Assembly (NCBI GenBank): GCA_031273455.1
Contig: JAISRZ010000069.1
Location: 1-64,000, forward strand
Length of the DNA: 64,000 nt
Direction of reading: 5' to 3'
Source of the DNA: Deltaproteobacteria bacterium
GTDB taxonomy: Bacteria; Desulfobacterota; Desulfarculia; Adiutricales; Adiutricaceae
Shown: one piece after another, positions 25,998-34,261 of the stretch
Layout of the letters: every line of letters starts with the position of its first letter
Numbering within the stretch: the stretch's first letter is position 1
The notes under the pieces: model-generated
Told to the model about the DNA's origin: nothing
The model's database searches: none
The model's input: only the letters and a program-made list of their open reading frames with translations
Made by a program: the position numbers and the translations under genes

Positions 25998-26609
25998 ATG
26001 AGCTATTTGGCGGACCCACCTTTGGTTAAATATTTTCTGGCCGCCTTTGGCCAGGACGCCGCCCTTTTGGCTAAAGCCACGGAGACCTTAAGCCAGAGCT
26101 TTTTAGGGGGCCTTTTGGGGGAGCCGGACCATAAGTCGAACCTTAGGCCCATTGTGGAAACGACCTACTATGACCGGGAAATGGGCTCCGGGCTAGTTAA
26201 GGTTTACTTATCTTGGCCGCGCCTTTTACCGCCCGACCGCTTGGTGGAGCTGAAGCTTTTGGCCATGGATTTGGAAAGGGATTTAGCCGAGACCCTGGAC
26301 GATAAGCTTAAGCGGAAGGTCAACTTGGATCCCGGGTACGTCTTTGGCGGGGGGCTAGTCCTGGCCACCGGGAAGTACGCTGGGCATCGGCTGTACTTGG
26401 GCCAAAAAATCTGGGGCGAATTGACCCTTTTTTATCGGCGGGGCTTTCAAGCCCTGCCTTGGACTTATCGCGATTACCGCGATCCTGAGATTGTGAGTTT
26501 ATTAAACGAAATGCGCCAAACTTACTTAGCCGCGATTAAAGGGCCAGCCGTCAAAGCGGCTAAGACCCCTCGCCCAGACCCTAACCCAGACTATAGGGAA
26601 GACTCATGA
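25998..26609 (+). CDS. DUF4416 family protein
   Basis: 203 residues. The family is known only as DUF4416. Conserved pieces visible are TTYYDREMGSGLVKVYLSW (about 54-72), KRKVNLDPGYVFGGGLVLATGKY (about 115-137) and the aromatic LPWTYRDYRDP near 165. The start ATG has AAGGGAG six bases upstream. It opens an operon with yicC, a RemA-like gene, gmk and an rRNA methyltransferase gene, joined by 4-base overlaps or short gaps. The role is unknown; the conserved linkage to yicC and gmk suggests a link to RNA or nucleotide metabolism, which is inference. Confidence 0.88.
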   Translation: MSYLADPPLVKYFLAAFGQDAALLAKATETLSQSFLGGLLGEPDHKSNLRPIVETTYYDREMGSGLVKVYLSWPRLLPPDRLVELKLLAMDLERDLAETLDDKLKRKVNLDPGYVFGGGLVLATGKYAGHRLYLGQKIWGELTLFYRRGFQALPWTYRDYRDPEIVSLLNEMRQTYLAAIKGPAVKAAKTPRPDPNPDYREDS

Positions 26610-27478
26610 CGCGGAGCATGACCGGCTATGGCGAGGCTCGCGGCGATTGTTTAGGGCAAACCGCGACCGTGGAGATTCGCTCGGTTAACGGGCGCTACCG
26701 GGAAACCATCGCCCGCTTGCCCCAGAACCTGACCGTCTTGGAGGAGCCCTTAAAGAAAATCTTAGCCACCCAGATCCACCGGGGTCGGGTGGAATTAAAG
26801 GTCCAATTAAGCCAGGGCGAGGATTTGACCGGTTTTGGCTTTAACGCGGCCCGGGCCGAGGCGGCCTTGAATCTACTGACTAAGCTTAAAGACGAGACCG
26901 GGGTCGAGGGGCCCATCACCCTAGATCACCTTTTAGCTTTAAAGGTCTTAGACGAGTCCAGCGCCTCATCTTTGGATCTGGATAAGGCTAAACCCATCAT
27001 TGAGAATCTGACCGTTTTAGCCTTAAACCAAATGGTTGACTTTCGGGCCAAAGAGGGTCAGGCTTTGGAGGAGGAGCTTTTAAACCGGATATCTTTGATG
27101 GAAGCGGGTTTAGAGCGGATTAAGGTTTTGGCCCAAGACGCGGCCGCTACGGTCTTCGCTCGACTAAAAGCCAAAATCAATGAGCTCATCCAAGAACGCC
27201 TGGATCCCGACCGCTTGGCCCAAGAGGCGGCTTTTTTAGCCGAGCGGGTGGACATCACCGAGGAGATCGTCCGGTTTGGCGGGCACTTAGTGGCTTTTCG
27301 GCGGATCTTAGGGGAAAATGGGCCCATTGGTCGGCGGTTAGAGTTCGCCTTACAGGAGCTACTCCGGGAAGCCAACACCATGGGGGCTAAATCGCCAACC
27401 GGGGCTTTGACCGATGAGGTTTTGGCCTTAAAGTCCGAAATGGAAAAAGCCCGCGAGCAAGCTCTTAATATTGAGTGA
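26606..27478 (+). CDS. yicC: YicC-type endoribonuclease
   Basis: 290 residues. Family members are endoribonucleases linked to small-RNA turnover and stationary-phase growth. The N-terminal motif SMTGYGEARG (about 4-13) and EIRSVNGRYRE are diagnostic (YicC-like), and the C-terminal DUF1732 part has AEEEVRL-like AERVDITEEIVRFGGHL (about 213-229) and the final QELLREANTMGAKSPTG. Length is normal. The start overlaps the DUF4416 stop by four bases, and the next gene follows after 5 bases. Confidence 0.95.
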   Translation: MTRSMTGYGEARGDCLGQTATVEIRSVNGRYRETIARLPQNLTVLEEPLKKILATQIHRGRVELKVQLSQGEDLTGFGFNAARAEAALNLLTKLKDETGVEGPITLDHLLALKVLDESSASSLDLDKAKPIIENLTVLALNQMVDFRAKEGQALEEELLNRISLMEAGLERIKVLAQDAAATVFARLKAKINELIQERLDPDRLAQEAAFLAERVDITEEIVRFGGHLVAFRRILGENGPIGRRLEFALQELLREANTMGAKSPTGALTDEVLALKSEMEKAREQALNIE

Positions 27479-27483
27479 TTTAG

Positions 27484-27750
27484 ATGAAAGCCTATCTCAT
27501 GGATATTGGCGAAGGCAACTACATGGCCGCGAACCAGGTCTTAGCCGTCTTAAGGCCTGGCTCCTCCCCGGGCAAAAAGTTAAGGGGCTTAGCCAAGTCA
27601 GATAACCGCCTGGTGGACGCCACTGGCGGGAAAGGCGCCAAGTCTTTGGTCGTGACCGTTTCCAACCACTTGATTCTCAGCAACCAGGACCCGGATGAGC
27701 TAGCCAAACGCTTAAACGAGATACTGGATCTTCCGGACGATCTTGTATGA
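27484..27750 (+). CDS. RemA-like regulatory protein (DUF370)
   Basis: 88 residues. DUF370 proteins include RemA, the DNA-binding activator of biofilm matrix genes in Bacillus. The family pattern is visible as MDIGEGNYMAANQVLAVLRPGSSPGKKL, followed by DNRLVDATGGKGAKSLVVTVSNHLILS. It sits between yicC and gmk, the same order as the yicC-like/remA/gmk block of Firmicutes. In Gram-negative bacteria the role of this protein is not established. Translational coupling is likely: the gmk start overlaps the stop by four bases. Confidence 0.9.
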   Translation: MKAYLMDIGEGNYMAANQVLAVLRPGSSPGKKLRGLAKSDNRLVDATGGKGAKSLVVTVSNHLILSNQDPDELAKRLNEILDLPDDLV

Positions 27751-28445
27751 CAGGCTCCTTATTTGTCATCAGCGCCCCTTCGGGGTCTGGCAAATCCTCC
27801 CTTATCAAACTCCTTTTTGAAAGGGGCAACTGTCCTAGGTTGGAGTATTCCATCTCCTACACCACCCGTCCGCCGCGACCGGGGGAGGTTGATGGGCGCG
27901 ACTACTTTTTCGTGGACGAGAAGACCTTTAAGAACCTCATCTCCGAGGATGGTTTTTTAGAGTGGGTCCAAGCTTATAATCACTACTACGGCACTAGCCG
28001 CGACTGGGTCAACCAAAGACTGGCCGCTGGCCAGGACGTGTTAGTGGACGTGGACGTGGCTGGGGCCAAGTCTTTACGCTCCCGCTTTCCCAAAGCCAAG
28101 CTCATCTTCATGGTGCCGCCCAGCCAACCCGAGCTCATCCGCCGGCTAACCAACCGCCGGACCGAGACCTCCGAGCAACTGGCCAGACGCTTGGCCCAAT
28201 CCACCTGGGAGATCAACCAAAGGACCCACTTTGACTTTTTGGTGGTTAATGACGACCTTATCGAAGCGACCCGCGAGGTGGAAGGGTTAGTGGCCGGGCG
28301 CCCGGGCCGGAAACCCTCGGACAATAAAGAATTCTGGAAAAAGTTTTACCTCCCGGATCAACCCCAAGACCAGATAGATCAACCCCAAGACCAGCCGGAT
28401 CAACCCCAAGGCCAGCCGCGACCCCAAGGCCAAATAGATAAGTGA
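27747..28445 (+). CDS. gmk: Guanylate kinase with low-complexity C-terminal tail
   Basis: 232 residues. Guanylate kinase converts GMP and ATP to GDP and ADP. The P-loop is SAPSGSGKSSLI (about 9-20); the GMP-binding part shows SISYTTRPPRPGEVDGRDYFF and the lid region RRTETSEQLARRL. The catalytic core ends near 200. The remaining roughly 30 residues are a repetitive Gln/Pro/Asp tail (QDQIDQPQDQPDQPQGQP) encoded by imperfect 24- to 27-base repeats; normal Gmk proteins stop before this. The rlmB-type gene overlaps the stop by four bases. Confidence 0.96.
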   Translation: MTGSLFVISAPSGSGKSSLIKLLFERGNCPRLEYSISYTTRPPRPGEVDGRDYFFVDEKTFKNLISEDGFLEWVQAYNHYYGTSRDWVNQRLAAGQDVLVDVDVAGAKSLRSRFPKAKLIFMVPPSQPELIRRLTNRRTETSEQLARRLAQSTWEINQRTHFDFLVVNDDLIEATREVEGLVAGRPGRKPSDNKEFWKKFYLPDQPQDQIDQPQDQPDQPQGQPRPQGQIDK

Positions 28446-29203
28446 GACCGAAAGAAACCCCGAATGACCCAGGGTTAGTGGTGGGCTTAACCCCGGTTTT
28501 AGCCGCTTTAAAAGCTAGGGGTAAGGACGCTAAAGATCTTTGGGTGGCCAAAACCCGGAAGGGAAACCCAGATCTTACGGCCATCTTAGCCCGAGCCTCG
28601 GAGCTTAAACTAAACGTAAAGTGGGTGGAGCGTAAAGACCTGGATCTAAAAACCGACCTACCCCATCAAGGGGTGGCCGCCCGCTTTCTCCCCCGACCCA
28701 GTTTATCTTTAACCGCTTTACTGGCCACCATCGACCCGAACGACCCGGCCCTTCTTTTAATCCTCGATCACTTAGAGGATCCCCATAACTTAGGGGCTCT
28801 CTGGCGGACCGCCGCCGCCTTGGGGGTTAAAGCCCTGATCGCCCCCAAAGACCGAGCCGCGACCCTTTCGACCACGGTTTATAAAGTGGCCGCCGGGGGG
28901 GCCGAGGCCCTCCCTTTAATCACGGTGGTTAACCTTAATAGGGCCATAGAGGAGCTAAAAAAGCGCGATTTTTGGGTGGTTGGGGCTGAAGGGGCCACGG
29001 GCCAAAACCTTTGGGACTTCACCTTCCCCAGGCGGACGGCTTTGCTTTTAGGCTCGGAAGGTCAAGGGGTCAGCCGTCTTTTAAAGGAAAGCGCCGATTT
29101 TTTGGTCCACATCCCCTTAACTGGGCCAGTCACCTCCTTAAACGTGTCCGCCGCCGGGGCCATCCTCATGGGGGCCTACTGTCGGGGCTTAGGGCGGCCT
29201 TAG
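28442..29203 (+). CDS. rlmB: SpoU-family 23S rRNA (guanosine-2'-O) methyltransferase
   Basis: 253 residues from a GTG that overlaps gmk. SpoU/TrmH enzymes use S-adenosylmethionine to 2'-O-methylate RNA through a trefoil-knot domain. An N-terminal substrate-binding domain (about 1-85) is followed by the three SpoU motifs: ILDHLEDPHNLGALWRTA (about 102-119), LLGSEGQGV and IPLTGPVTSLNVSAAGAIL. This domain order fits RlmB (G2251 of 23S rRNA in E. coli), although a related TrmH-type enzyme cannot be excluded. It ends the DUF4416 operon. Confidence 0.88.
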   Translation: MRPKETPNDPGLVVGLTPVLAALKARGKDAKDLWVAKTRKGNPDLTAILARASELKLNVKWVERKDLDLKTDLPHQGVAARFLPRPSLSLTALLATIDPNDPALLLILDHLEDPHNLGALWRTAAALGVKALIAPKDRAATLSTTVYKVAAGGAEALPLITVVNLNRAIEELKKRDFWVVGAEGATGQNLWDFTFPRRTALLLGSEGQGVSRLLKESADFLVHIPLTGPVTSLNVSAAGAILMGAYCRGLGRP

Positions 29204-29277
29204 GCTTAAACGCCAAGACCGCTGGCCCAGAAAATAGCCTTAAAAAGGGGCCGTTTTGGCGTCAAAATTTCAAATAA

Positions 29278-30390
29278 TTAGATATAATTAGCGATTATTG
29301 ATTTTTTTGTACGGTCGAAAATTTGCGGGAATTCAGGAGCGTATCCTTGAGCGGCCGCTAAACGCAACCATTTGGCGGCTTCCGCCTTATTCTCACCGAC
29401 TCCTTCTCCGTGGAAATACATGAACGCAAGACTGGTTTGAGCGACATAAAGCCCCCGCTCCGCCGCCAAACGATACCATTTAACGGCTTCCGCTAGGTCT
29501 TGACCGACTCCTAAACCATTTTTATACTTAGTTCCAAGAGTTAGCTGGGCTATCGCCAACCCTCGCTCCGCCGCCAGACGATACCATTTAACGGCTTCAA
29601 CTGGGTCTTTAGCGACTCCTAAGCCTTTCTCATACATAGCCCCAAGATTGTTCTGGCCTATCGCCAACCCTTGTTCCGCCGCCAAACGATGCCATTTAAC
29701 GGCTTCCGCTGGATCTTTGGCGACTCCTAAGCCATCTTTATACATAGCCCCAAGATTGCTCTGGGCTATCGCCAACCCTTGTTCCGCCGCCAGACGATAC
29801 CATTTAACGGCTTCCGCTGGATCTTGACCGACTCCTAAGCCTTCCTCATACATAGTTCCAAGATTGTTCTGGGCCGCCGCCAACCCCCGCTCCGCCGCCA
29901 GACGATACAAGTCGACAGCCTTGGCCAGGTCTTTAGGCGCGCCTTGGCCCTTAGCCCGCATAAAGCCAAGATTATTTTGAGCTTTACTATGCCCCTGGTT
30001 AACTGATTTCTGATACCATTCGGCGGCTTTAACGGTATCGACTGGAACTCCATCGCCCCTATGATAAGCCCTACCTACCTGATACTCCCCCACCGCGTCG
30101 CCTTTATCCGCGGCTTTTTTATACCACTCCAAAGACTTAGCGTAATCTTTGGGAAAGCCATCGCCTTCATAATAGGCTTGACCTAAGGCTAGCTGGGCCT
30201 TAATAAACCCCTTTTCCGCCGCTTTCCGATACCACAAAAGAGCTTTGGCTTTATCGACTGGGACGCCTACGCCATGGAAATACTTTAGGCCTAAGTCGTA
30301 CCATTCATGAGGGCCATCCTTCTGGCTCAAAACCCCCAAAACGACCAAAAAAATAAGGCCAAGGGCAACGACCAGAATTTTCTTTTTCAT
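29278..30390 (-). CDS. Exported Sel1-repeat protein (9 repeats)
   Basis: 370 residues. The N-terminus MKKKILVVALGLIFLVVLGV is a signal peptide or membrane anchor; nine 36-residue Sel1 repeats start at about residue 31 (YDLGLKYFHGVGVPVDKAKA). Repeats 5-8 are almost the same, even in DNA, which means recent unit duplication. The last repeat is followed by a short unrelated tail (FPQIFDRTKKSIIANYI). It should be periplasmic or anchored to the inner membrane with the solenoid outside the cytoplasm. It converges on rlmB and is the most downstream gene of the six-gene Sel1 array. Confidence 0.88.
   Translation of the reverse strand: MKKKILVVALGLIFLVVLGVLSQKDGPHEWYDLGLKYFHGVGVPVDKAKALLWYRKAAEKGFIKAQLALGQAYYEGDGFPKDYAKSLEWYKKAADKGDAVGEYQVGRAYHRGDGVPVDTVKAAEWYQKSVNQGHSKAQNNLGFMRAKGQGAPKDLAKAVDLYRLAAERGLAAAQNNLGTMYEEGLGVGQDPAEAVKWYRLAAEQGLAIAQSNLGAMYKDGLGVAKDPAEAVKWHRLAAEQGLAIGQNNLGAMYEKGLGVAKDPVEAVKWYRLAAERGLAIAQLTLGTKYKNGLGVGQDLAEAVKWYRLAAERGLYVAQTSLAFMYFHGEGVGENKAEAAKWLRLAAAQGYAPEFPQIFDRTKKSIIANYI
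29437..29868. repeat. Four near-identical 108-bp units in a Sel1 gene
   Basis: Units encoding Sel1 repeats 5 to 8 of the protein at 29278. The word gacgataccatttaacggct recurs almost unchanged at a 108-base step. The high identity shows recent expansion by slippage or unequal crossing-over. Confidence 0.85.
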
Positions 30391-30526
30391 GGTGAGGGGG
30401 CCTATTATAGTTTAGAAGGCATATAGTTTAGAAGGCCTGGGTCACGGAATCAGTCCCGAAAAAGGGCCATTTAGGCCAGGAAAGCCACCGCTCGCCCATT
30501 CCAACCAAAATACGCCTTTTTCGGTC

Positions 30527-31936
30527 TTAAAAAACTGAGACCAGGCCATCGCTATCCGGTCGCTTCAGATCGGGGCGATTAGCGTCAGATTCGAATGACT
30601 CTAACTCTTTTAGAGCCTGTAAAGTCACCTCGACCGATTGAATATTTTCCGCGGCCAAAGTTAGATAATTTAAGCCTTTCGCCAAATCTCGCTGGACGCC
30701 ATCGCCATACTTATAAACCAGGCCTAATTCATATTGAGAAAATTGGTCATTTAAATCAGCGCCTTTATAAAGGTATTCCAACGCTTTAGTTACATCCTTT
30801 GGTATTTCTTCGCCTTTTATATAATAATGACCTAATATACCGCAAGCTCTAGCGATATTTTGGTCCGCCGCCAGGCGCAAATAACGCAACCCCAGCTGAA
30901 GATCTTTAGGCGCGCCTTGGCCCCGGGCGTACATTATCCCCACATTCAACCGCGAGTAAGAGTCCCCGCGATCCGCCGCCAAACGATACCATTTGAGGGC
31001 TTCCGTCAGATCCGCCTTCACTCCCAAGCCTTGGGCGTAGGCCGCCCCAAGATTGATTTGGCCCTCCAGGAGCCCGCCTTCCGCCGCTAGGCGGAACCAT
31101 CTGACCGCTTCCGCTAGATCGCGACTGACCCCGTCCCCTTTAGAATACAAATCCCCCAGGTTGAATTGAGCCTCTAAGTTCCCTTGTTCCGCCGCCAGGC
31201 GATACCATTTAGCGGCTTCCTTAGAGTCTTTAGCCACCCCTTTACCCTCAAAACACTGGAGCCCATAGTATAACTGGGCTAAAGCGAAACCGCCCTCCGC
31301 CGCCAGGCGATACCATTTAGCGGCTTCGCTGAGGTCTTTAGCCACGCCTTGGCCGCTGTAATACATAGTGGCGAGGTTCGTTTGGGCGGTCGTTGAGCCC
31401 CCTTCAGCCGCCAGACGAAACAACTCCACGGCTTTGGTTAGGTCTTTAGCCACGCCTTGGCCCGACTTATACATGTCCCCTAAATTATTTTGAGCTTTAG
31501 GGTACCCCTGGTTAACGGATTTTTGATACCACCAAACGGCTTTAGCGTAATCGACCGGAACGCCCTCGCCCCTATAATAAGCCTGACCCACTTGATACTC
31601 GGCGATAGGGTCGCCACTATCCGCGGCTAATTGATACCACCTAAAAGACTCGGCGTAGTCTAGGGGAACGCCCTCGCCAGCGTAATAGGCCTCACCCAAG
31701 GCCACTTGGGCCTTTGGATGCCCCATTTCCGCGGCTTTCTGGAAAAATTCTAGAGCCTTGGCTTTATCGACCGGAACGCCCTCGCCTTCGGAATACTTTA
31801 AACCTTGGCGGTAAAAAACTTCCGGGTCAGCCGAATCCTCGACCGTCTGGCCAAAGCTGGTCGCCCCCAAGGCGCTTAAAACTATCGCCCCCAGGAAAAT
31901 CGTTAATAGGGAAATCTTTAAAAGGGGTTTAATCAT
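30527..31936 (-). CDS. Exported Sel1-repeat protein (about 11 repeats)
   Basis: 469 residues. The N-terminal hydrophobic stretch (KISLLTIFLGAIVLSALGATSFGQ) is a signal peptide with likely cleavage near residue 30. About eleven Sel1 units follow from FYRQGLKYSEGEGVPVDKAKA to NIQSVEVTLQAL; the last two are degenerate (GHYYIKGEEIPKDVTKAL). The first three repeats resemble those of the neighbouring protein at 29278 (shared YQVG.AY.RG.GVPVD and WYQKSVNQG words), so the two genes are recent paralogues. Location periplasm; partner unknown. Confidence 0.88.
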   Translation of the reverse strand: MIKPLLKISLLTIFLGAIVLSALGATSFGQTVEDSADPEVFYRQGLKYSEGEGVPVDKAKALEFFQKAAEMGHPKAQVALGEAYYAGEGVPLDYAESFRWYQLAADSGDPIAEYQVGQAYYRGEGVPVDYAKAVWWYQKSVNQGYPKAQNNLGDMYKSGQGVAKDLTKAVELFRLAAEGGSTTAQTNLATMYYSGQGVAKDLSEAAKWYRLAAEGGFALAQLYYGLQCFEGKGVAKDSKEAAKWYRLAAEQGNLEAQFNLGDLYSKGDGVSRDLAEAVRWFRLAAEGGLLEGQINLGAAYAQGLGVKADLTEALKWYRLAADRGDSYSRLNVGIMYARGQGAPKDLQLGLRYLRLAADQNIARACGILGHYYIKGEEIPKDVTKALEYLYKGADLNDQFSQYELGLVYKYGDGVQRDLAKGLNYLTLAAENIQSVEVTLQALKELESFESDANRPDLKRPDSDGLVSVF

Positions 31937-32149
31937 AATCTGGCGACTTCTTTAGAATAGGGGCCAAAAGATCAGCCCCAAAAAGGGGCCATTTTGGCCC
32001 CGTAAAGCGTTATTAAAGGTCAGGCTACCCTTGGGGCCTAGGGTGGCCTAAAATTTAGGGTTTTGGGGCCATTTTAAGGCCCTACCTAATAGGCTCTCAC
32101 GCGACCTCTGGAGACTATTTTCCTTTAGTCCTAACTTTTAACGCTCGAC

Positions 32150-32212
32150 CTAAAAATATTGATCCGCCGCGAGACGGGGCCATTTAGCGGTTTCCGCTAG
32201 CTCTTGGTCCTC
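32150..32212 (-). pseudogene. In-frame Sel1 remnant after a premature stop
   Basis: Directly after the TAA stop of the next gene, the same frame continues as EDQELAETAKWPRLAADQYF and then stops. This is plainly the second half of a further Sel1 repeat, so the gene at 32213 once extended at least this far. Confidence 0.8.
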
Positions 32213-32740
32213 TTAATCGCCAAACATTAACGCTAGCCCTAACATAATTCGCGCGTCTATAAGCCCCCGCTCCGCCGCTTGCCGAAACAATTTAACCGCC
32301 ATTCCTCGGTCTTGACTGACGCCTAACCCCAAGAAATAAAGACGCCCTAAACCATACTGAGAGTAAGATTCGCCCTGTTCAGCCGCTAAACGATACCATT
32401 TGGCCGCCTCCGCGTAGTCTTGGGCCACGCCAAGGCCTTCTTCATACATTAGGCCCAGCTTCTCGCGCGCGGTCGGGACCCCCCGCTCCGCCGCTCGCCG
32501 AATCAATTGGGCCGCTTCCGCTGAGTCTGGGGTATCCCCCGCGAAATACTTGGCCCCAAGCGAGGTTTGAGCCTCAGGGTCCCCTTGTTCCGCCAGGGCG
32601 CTTAAGGCGTCTAGGCCAAAGTTGGGCGAGTCGCCCGCGGCGCGCGCCTGGGTCAGAGTGAATCGCAAGTTCCCGAGTTCCGCCCACGAAAAAACTGAAA
32701 ATAGCGCGCCCAGGAAAAATATTAAAACGACTTTTTTCAT
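32213..32740 (-). CDS. Short exported Sel1-repeat protein, truncated
   Basis: 175 residues, the smallest member of the array. Residues 1-20 (KKVVLIFFLGALFSVFSWAE) are a signal peptide. Three full Sel1 repeats and partial ones follow (TSLGAKYFAGDTPDSAEA, EKLGLMYEEGLGVAQDYAEA, YGLGRLYFLGLGVSQD). The protein ends inside a repeat at ALMFGD, where a TAA replaces the codon expected after GD; readable Sel1 sequence follows in frame. It may still work as a shorter solenoid. It lies on the minus strand between two longer Sel1 genes. Confidence 0.8.
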   Translation of the reverse strand: MKKVVLIFFLGALFSVFSWAELGNLRFTLTQARAAGDSPNFGLDALSALAEQGDPEAQTSLGAKYFAGDTPDSAEAAQLIRRAAERGVPTAREKLGLMYEEGLGVAQDYAEAAKWYRLAAEQGESYSQYGLGRLYFLGLGVSQDRGMAVKLFRQAAERGLIDARIMLGLALMFGD

Positions 32741-33032
32741 TATACGACCACTTAAATCACCAAAATACGCGCGAAACGGTAAAAAATTAATAGTTTTATA
32801 TCAAAAATAAAGACTTATATTTTAAAGTTGTTTTTTATAGTATTAAAGAATAAATATCGAAAGATCCTGGATCAGGGTCGAAAATGTTAGTCGCTCCACC
32901 TTTTAAACTCATCGTTTTAAACTTGCAATGGCCTCCGCCAAGCCGTGGCGAAACCCCGAAAACCAGCAGGGGTTTATCCCTATTCATCATTCAAAGGGTT
33001 TTAAGCGTCTGGCGCGCCCGAAGTCAGCGCCT

Positions 33033-34127
33033 TTAGGACTTTTCTTTTTGGCGGCCCCCGACCATTCTTTGGGCCTCAACGTGCCCTTGTTGAGCCGCTT
33101 GACGAAACAATTGGTCAGCTAGCTCTGGGTCTTTCTCCACCCCTTCCCCTTGGGCGACCATTAGGCCAAGTTTATAGCGGGCGTTAGGCTCGCCTTGATC
33201 GGCCGCCAGACGATACCATTTAGCGGCTTCCGCGCGATCCTGGCCCACGCCTTGGCCACTAAAGAAAAGATCGCCTAAGGCCAGACGCGCGTCCGCTCGA
33301 CCGTTTTCCGCGGCCAACCGGTACCACTTGGCGGCTTCGGGCGGGTTTTTGGGGACCACCTCGCCCTTGATTAAGGTGTCGGCTAAAATGACTTGCGAGG
33401 CACTATGCCCTTTCTGGGCCGCCAGCAGAAACCACTTGGCGGCTTCTTTTTTATTTTCGGCTAGACCCTGGCCAAAGTAATACATTATCCCCAAGTTATA
33501 CAAAGCCCTCTCGTCCCCATTCTCCGCCGCCCGTAAAAACCAGTTTGCGGCTTTTTTATAGTCTTGGGGAAGACCTTGGCCTTTTAAATACTTTAAACCC
33601 AGGTTAGTTTGGGCCACCGCTAACCCTTTTTCCGCCGCCAGACGAAACAGCTCCACGGCTTTGGCGGGGTTTTTAGGCGCGCCTTCGCCCTTCTCATACA
33701 AAACGCCTAAGTTGACTTCCGCTCTATCAAAGCCTTGGGCGGCGGATTTCTGGTACCATTTAAAGGCTTCGGCTTTATCAACCGGAACGCCCTCGCCCCG
33801 ATCATAGGCCCGACCGACCCAAAACTCCGCTTCCGCGTCGCCCTTATCCGCGGCTTTTTGAAACCAGGCTAAAGACTGGGCGTAGTCTTGGGTCACGCCG
33901 TTCCCGTCATAATAAGCCTGGCCTAGAGCCACTTGGGCTTTAACGTCGCCCTTTTCCGCGGCTTTCTGGCGCGATTTTAGGGCTTTGGCCGGATCGGTCG
34001 AAAGGCCATCGTCTTGGAAAAACTCTATGACCCAGTTATACAGAGCCTCCAGGCGACTGGCCTCCGCGGCCCTTAAAGAAGTCGAAAACAACAGGCCAAT
34101 AAAAACTAATAAAATGATTTTTTTCAT
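33033..34127 (-). CDS. Exported Sel1-repeat protein (9 repeats)
   Basis: 364 residues. The leader MKKIILLVFIGLLFSTSLRAAEA is a typical signal peptide and is nearly the same as that of the protein at 36002. Nine Sel1 repeats fill the rest, from DDGLSTDPAKALKSRQKAAE to ADQLFRQAAQQGHVEAQRM, followed by a short basic end. GGCGGA lies about 6 bases before the ATG. Expected in the periplasm; as for its neighbours, the role is probably protein binding, with no partner visible. Confidence 0.88.
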   Translation of the reverse strand: MKKIILLVFIGLLFSTSLRAAEASRLEALYNWVIEFFQDDGLSTDPAKALKSRQKAAEKGDVKAQVALGQAYYDGNGVTQDYAQSLAWFQKAADKGDAEAEFWVGRAYDRGEGVPVDKAEAFKWYQKSAAQGFDRAEVNLGVLYEKGEGAPKNPAKAVELFRLAAEKGLAVAQTNLGLKYLKGQGLPQDYKKAANWFLRAAENGDERALYNLGIMYYFGQGLAENKKEAAKWFLLAAQKGHSASQVILADTLIKGEVVPKNPPEAAKWYRLAAENGRADARLALGDLFFSGQGVGQDRAEAAKWYRLAADQGEPNARYKLGLMVAQGEGVEKDPELADQLFRQAAQQGHVEAQRMVGGRQKEKS

Positions 34128-34261
34128 TATATATCCGCCTATTATTTACGCATACAAAATAATATCGCTTAATAGCTAATTATTTATTTTTATTATATTT
34201 ACCGGCGCGTAACTTTTAACCTTTAAAGAGCTTCTAAAGAAATCTATTTACGGTAATTAAG

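Noticed and set aside
29205-29277. Inverted pair ACGCCAA / TTGGCGT after rlmB as a terminator
   Set aside because: Only 7 bp with a loop of about 40 bases and no T-run directly after a tight stem.
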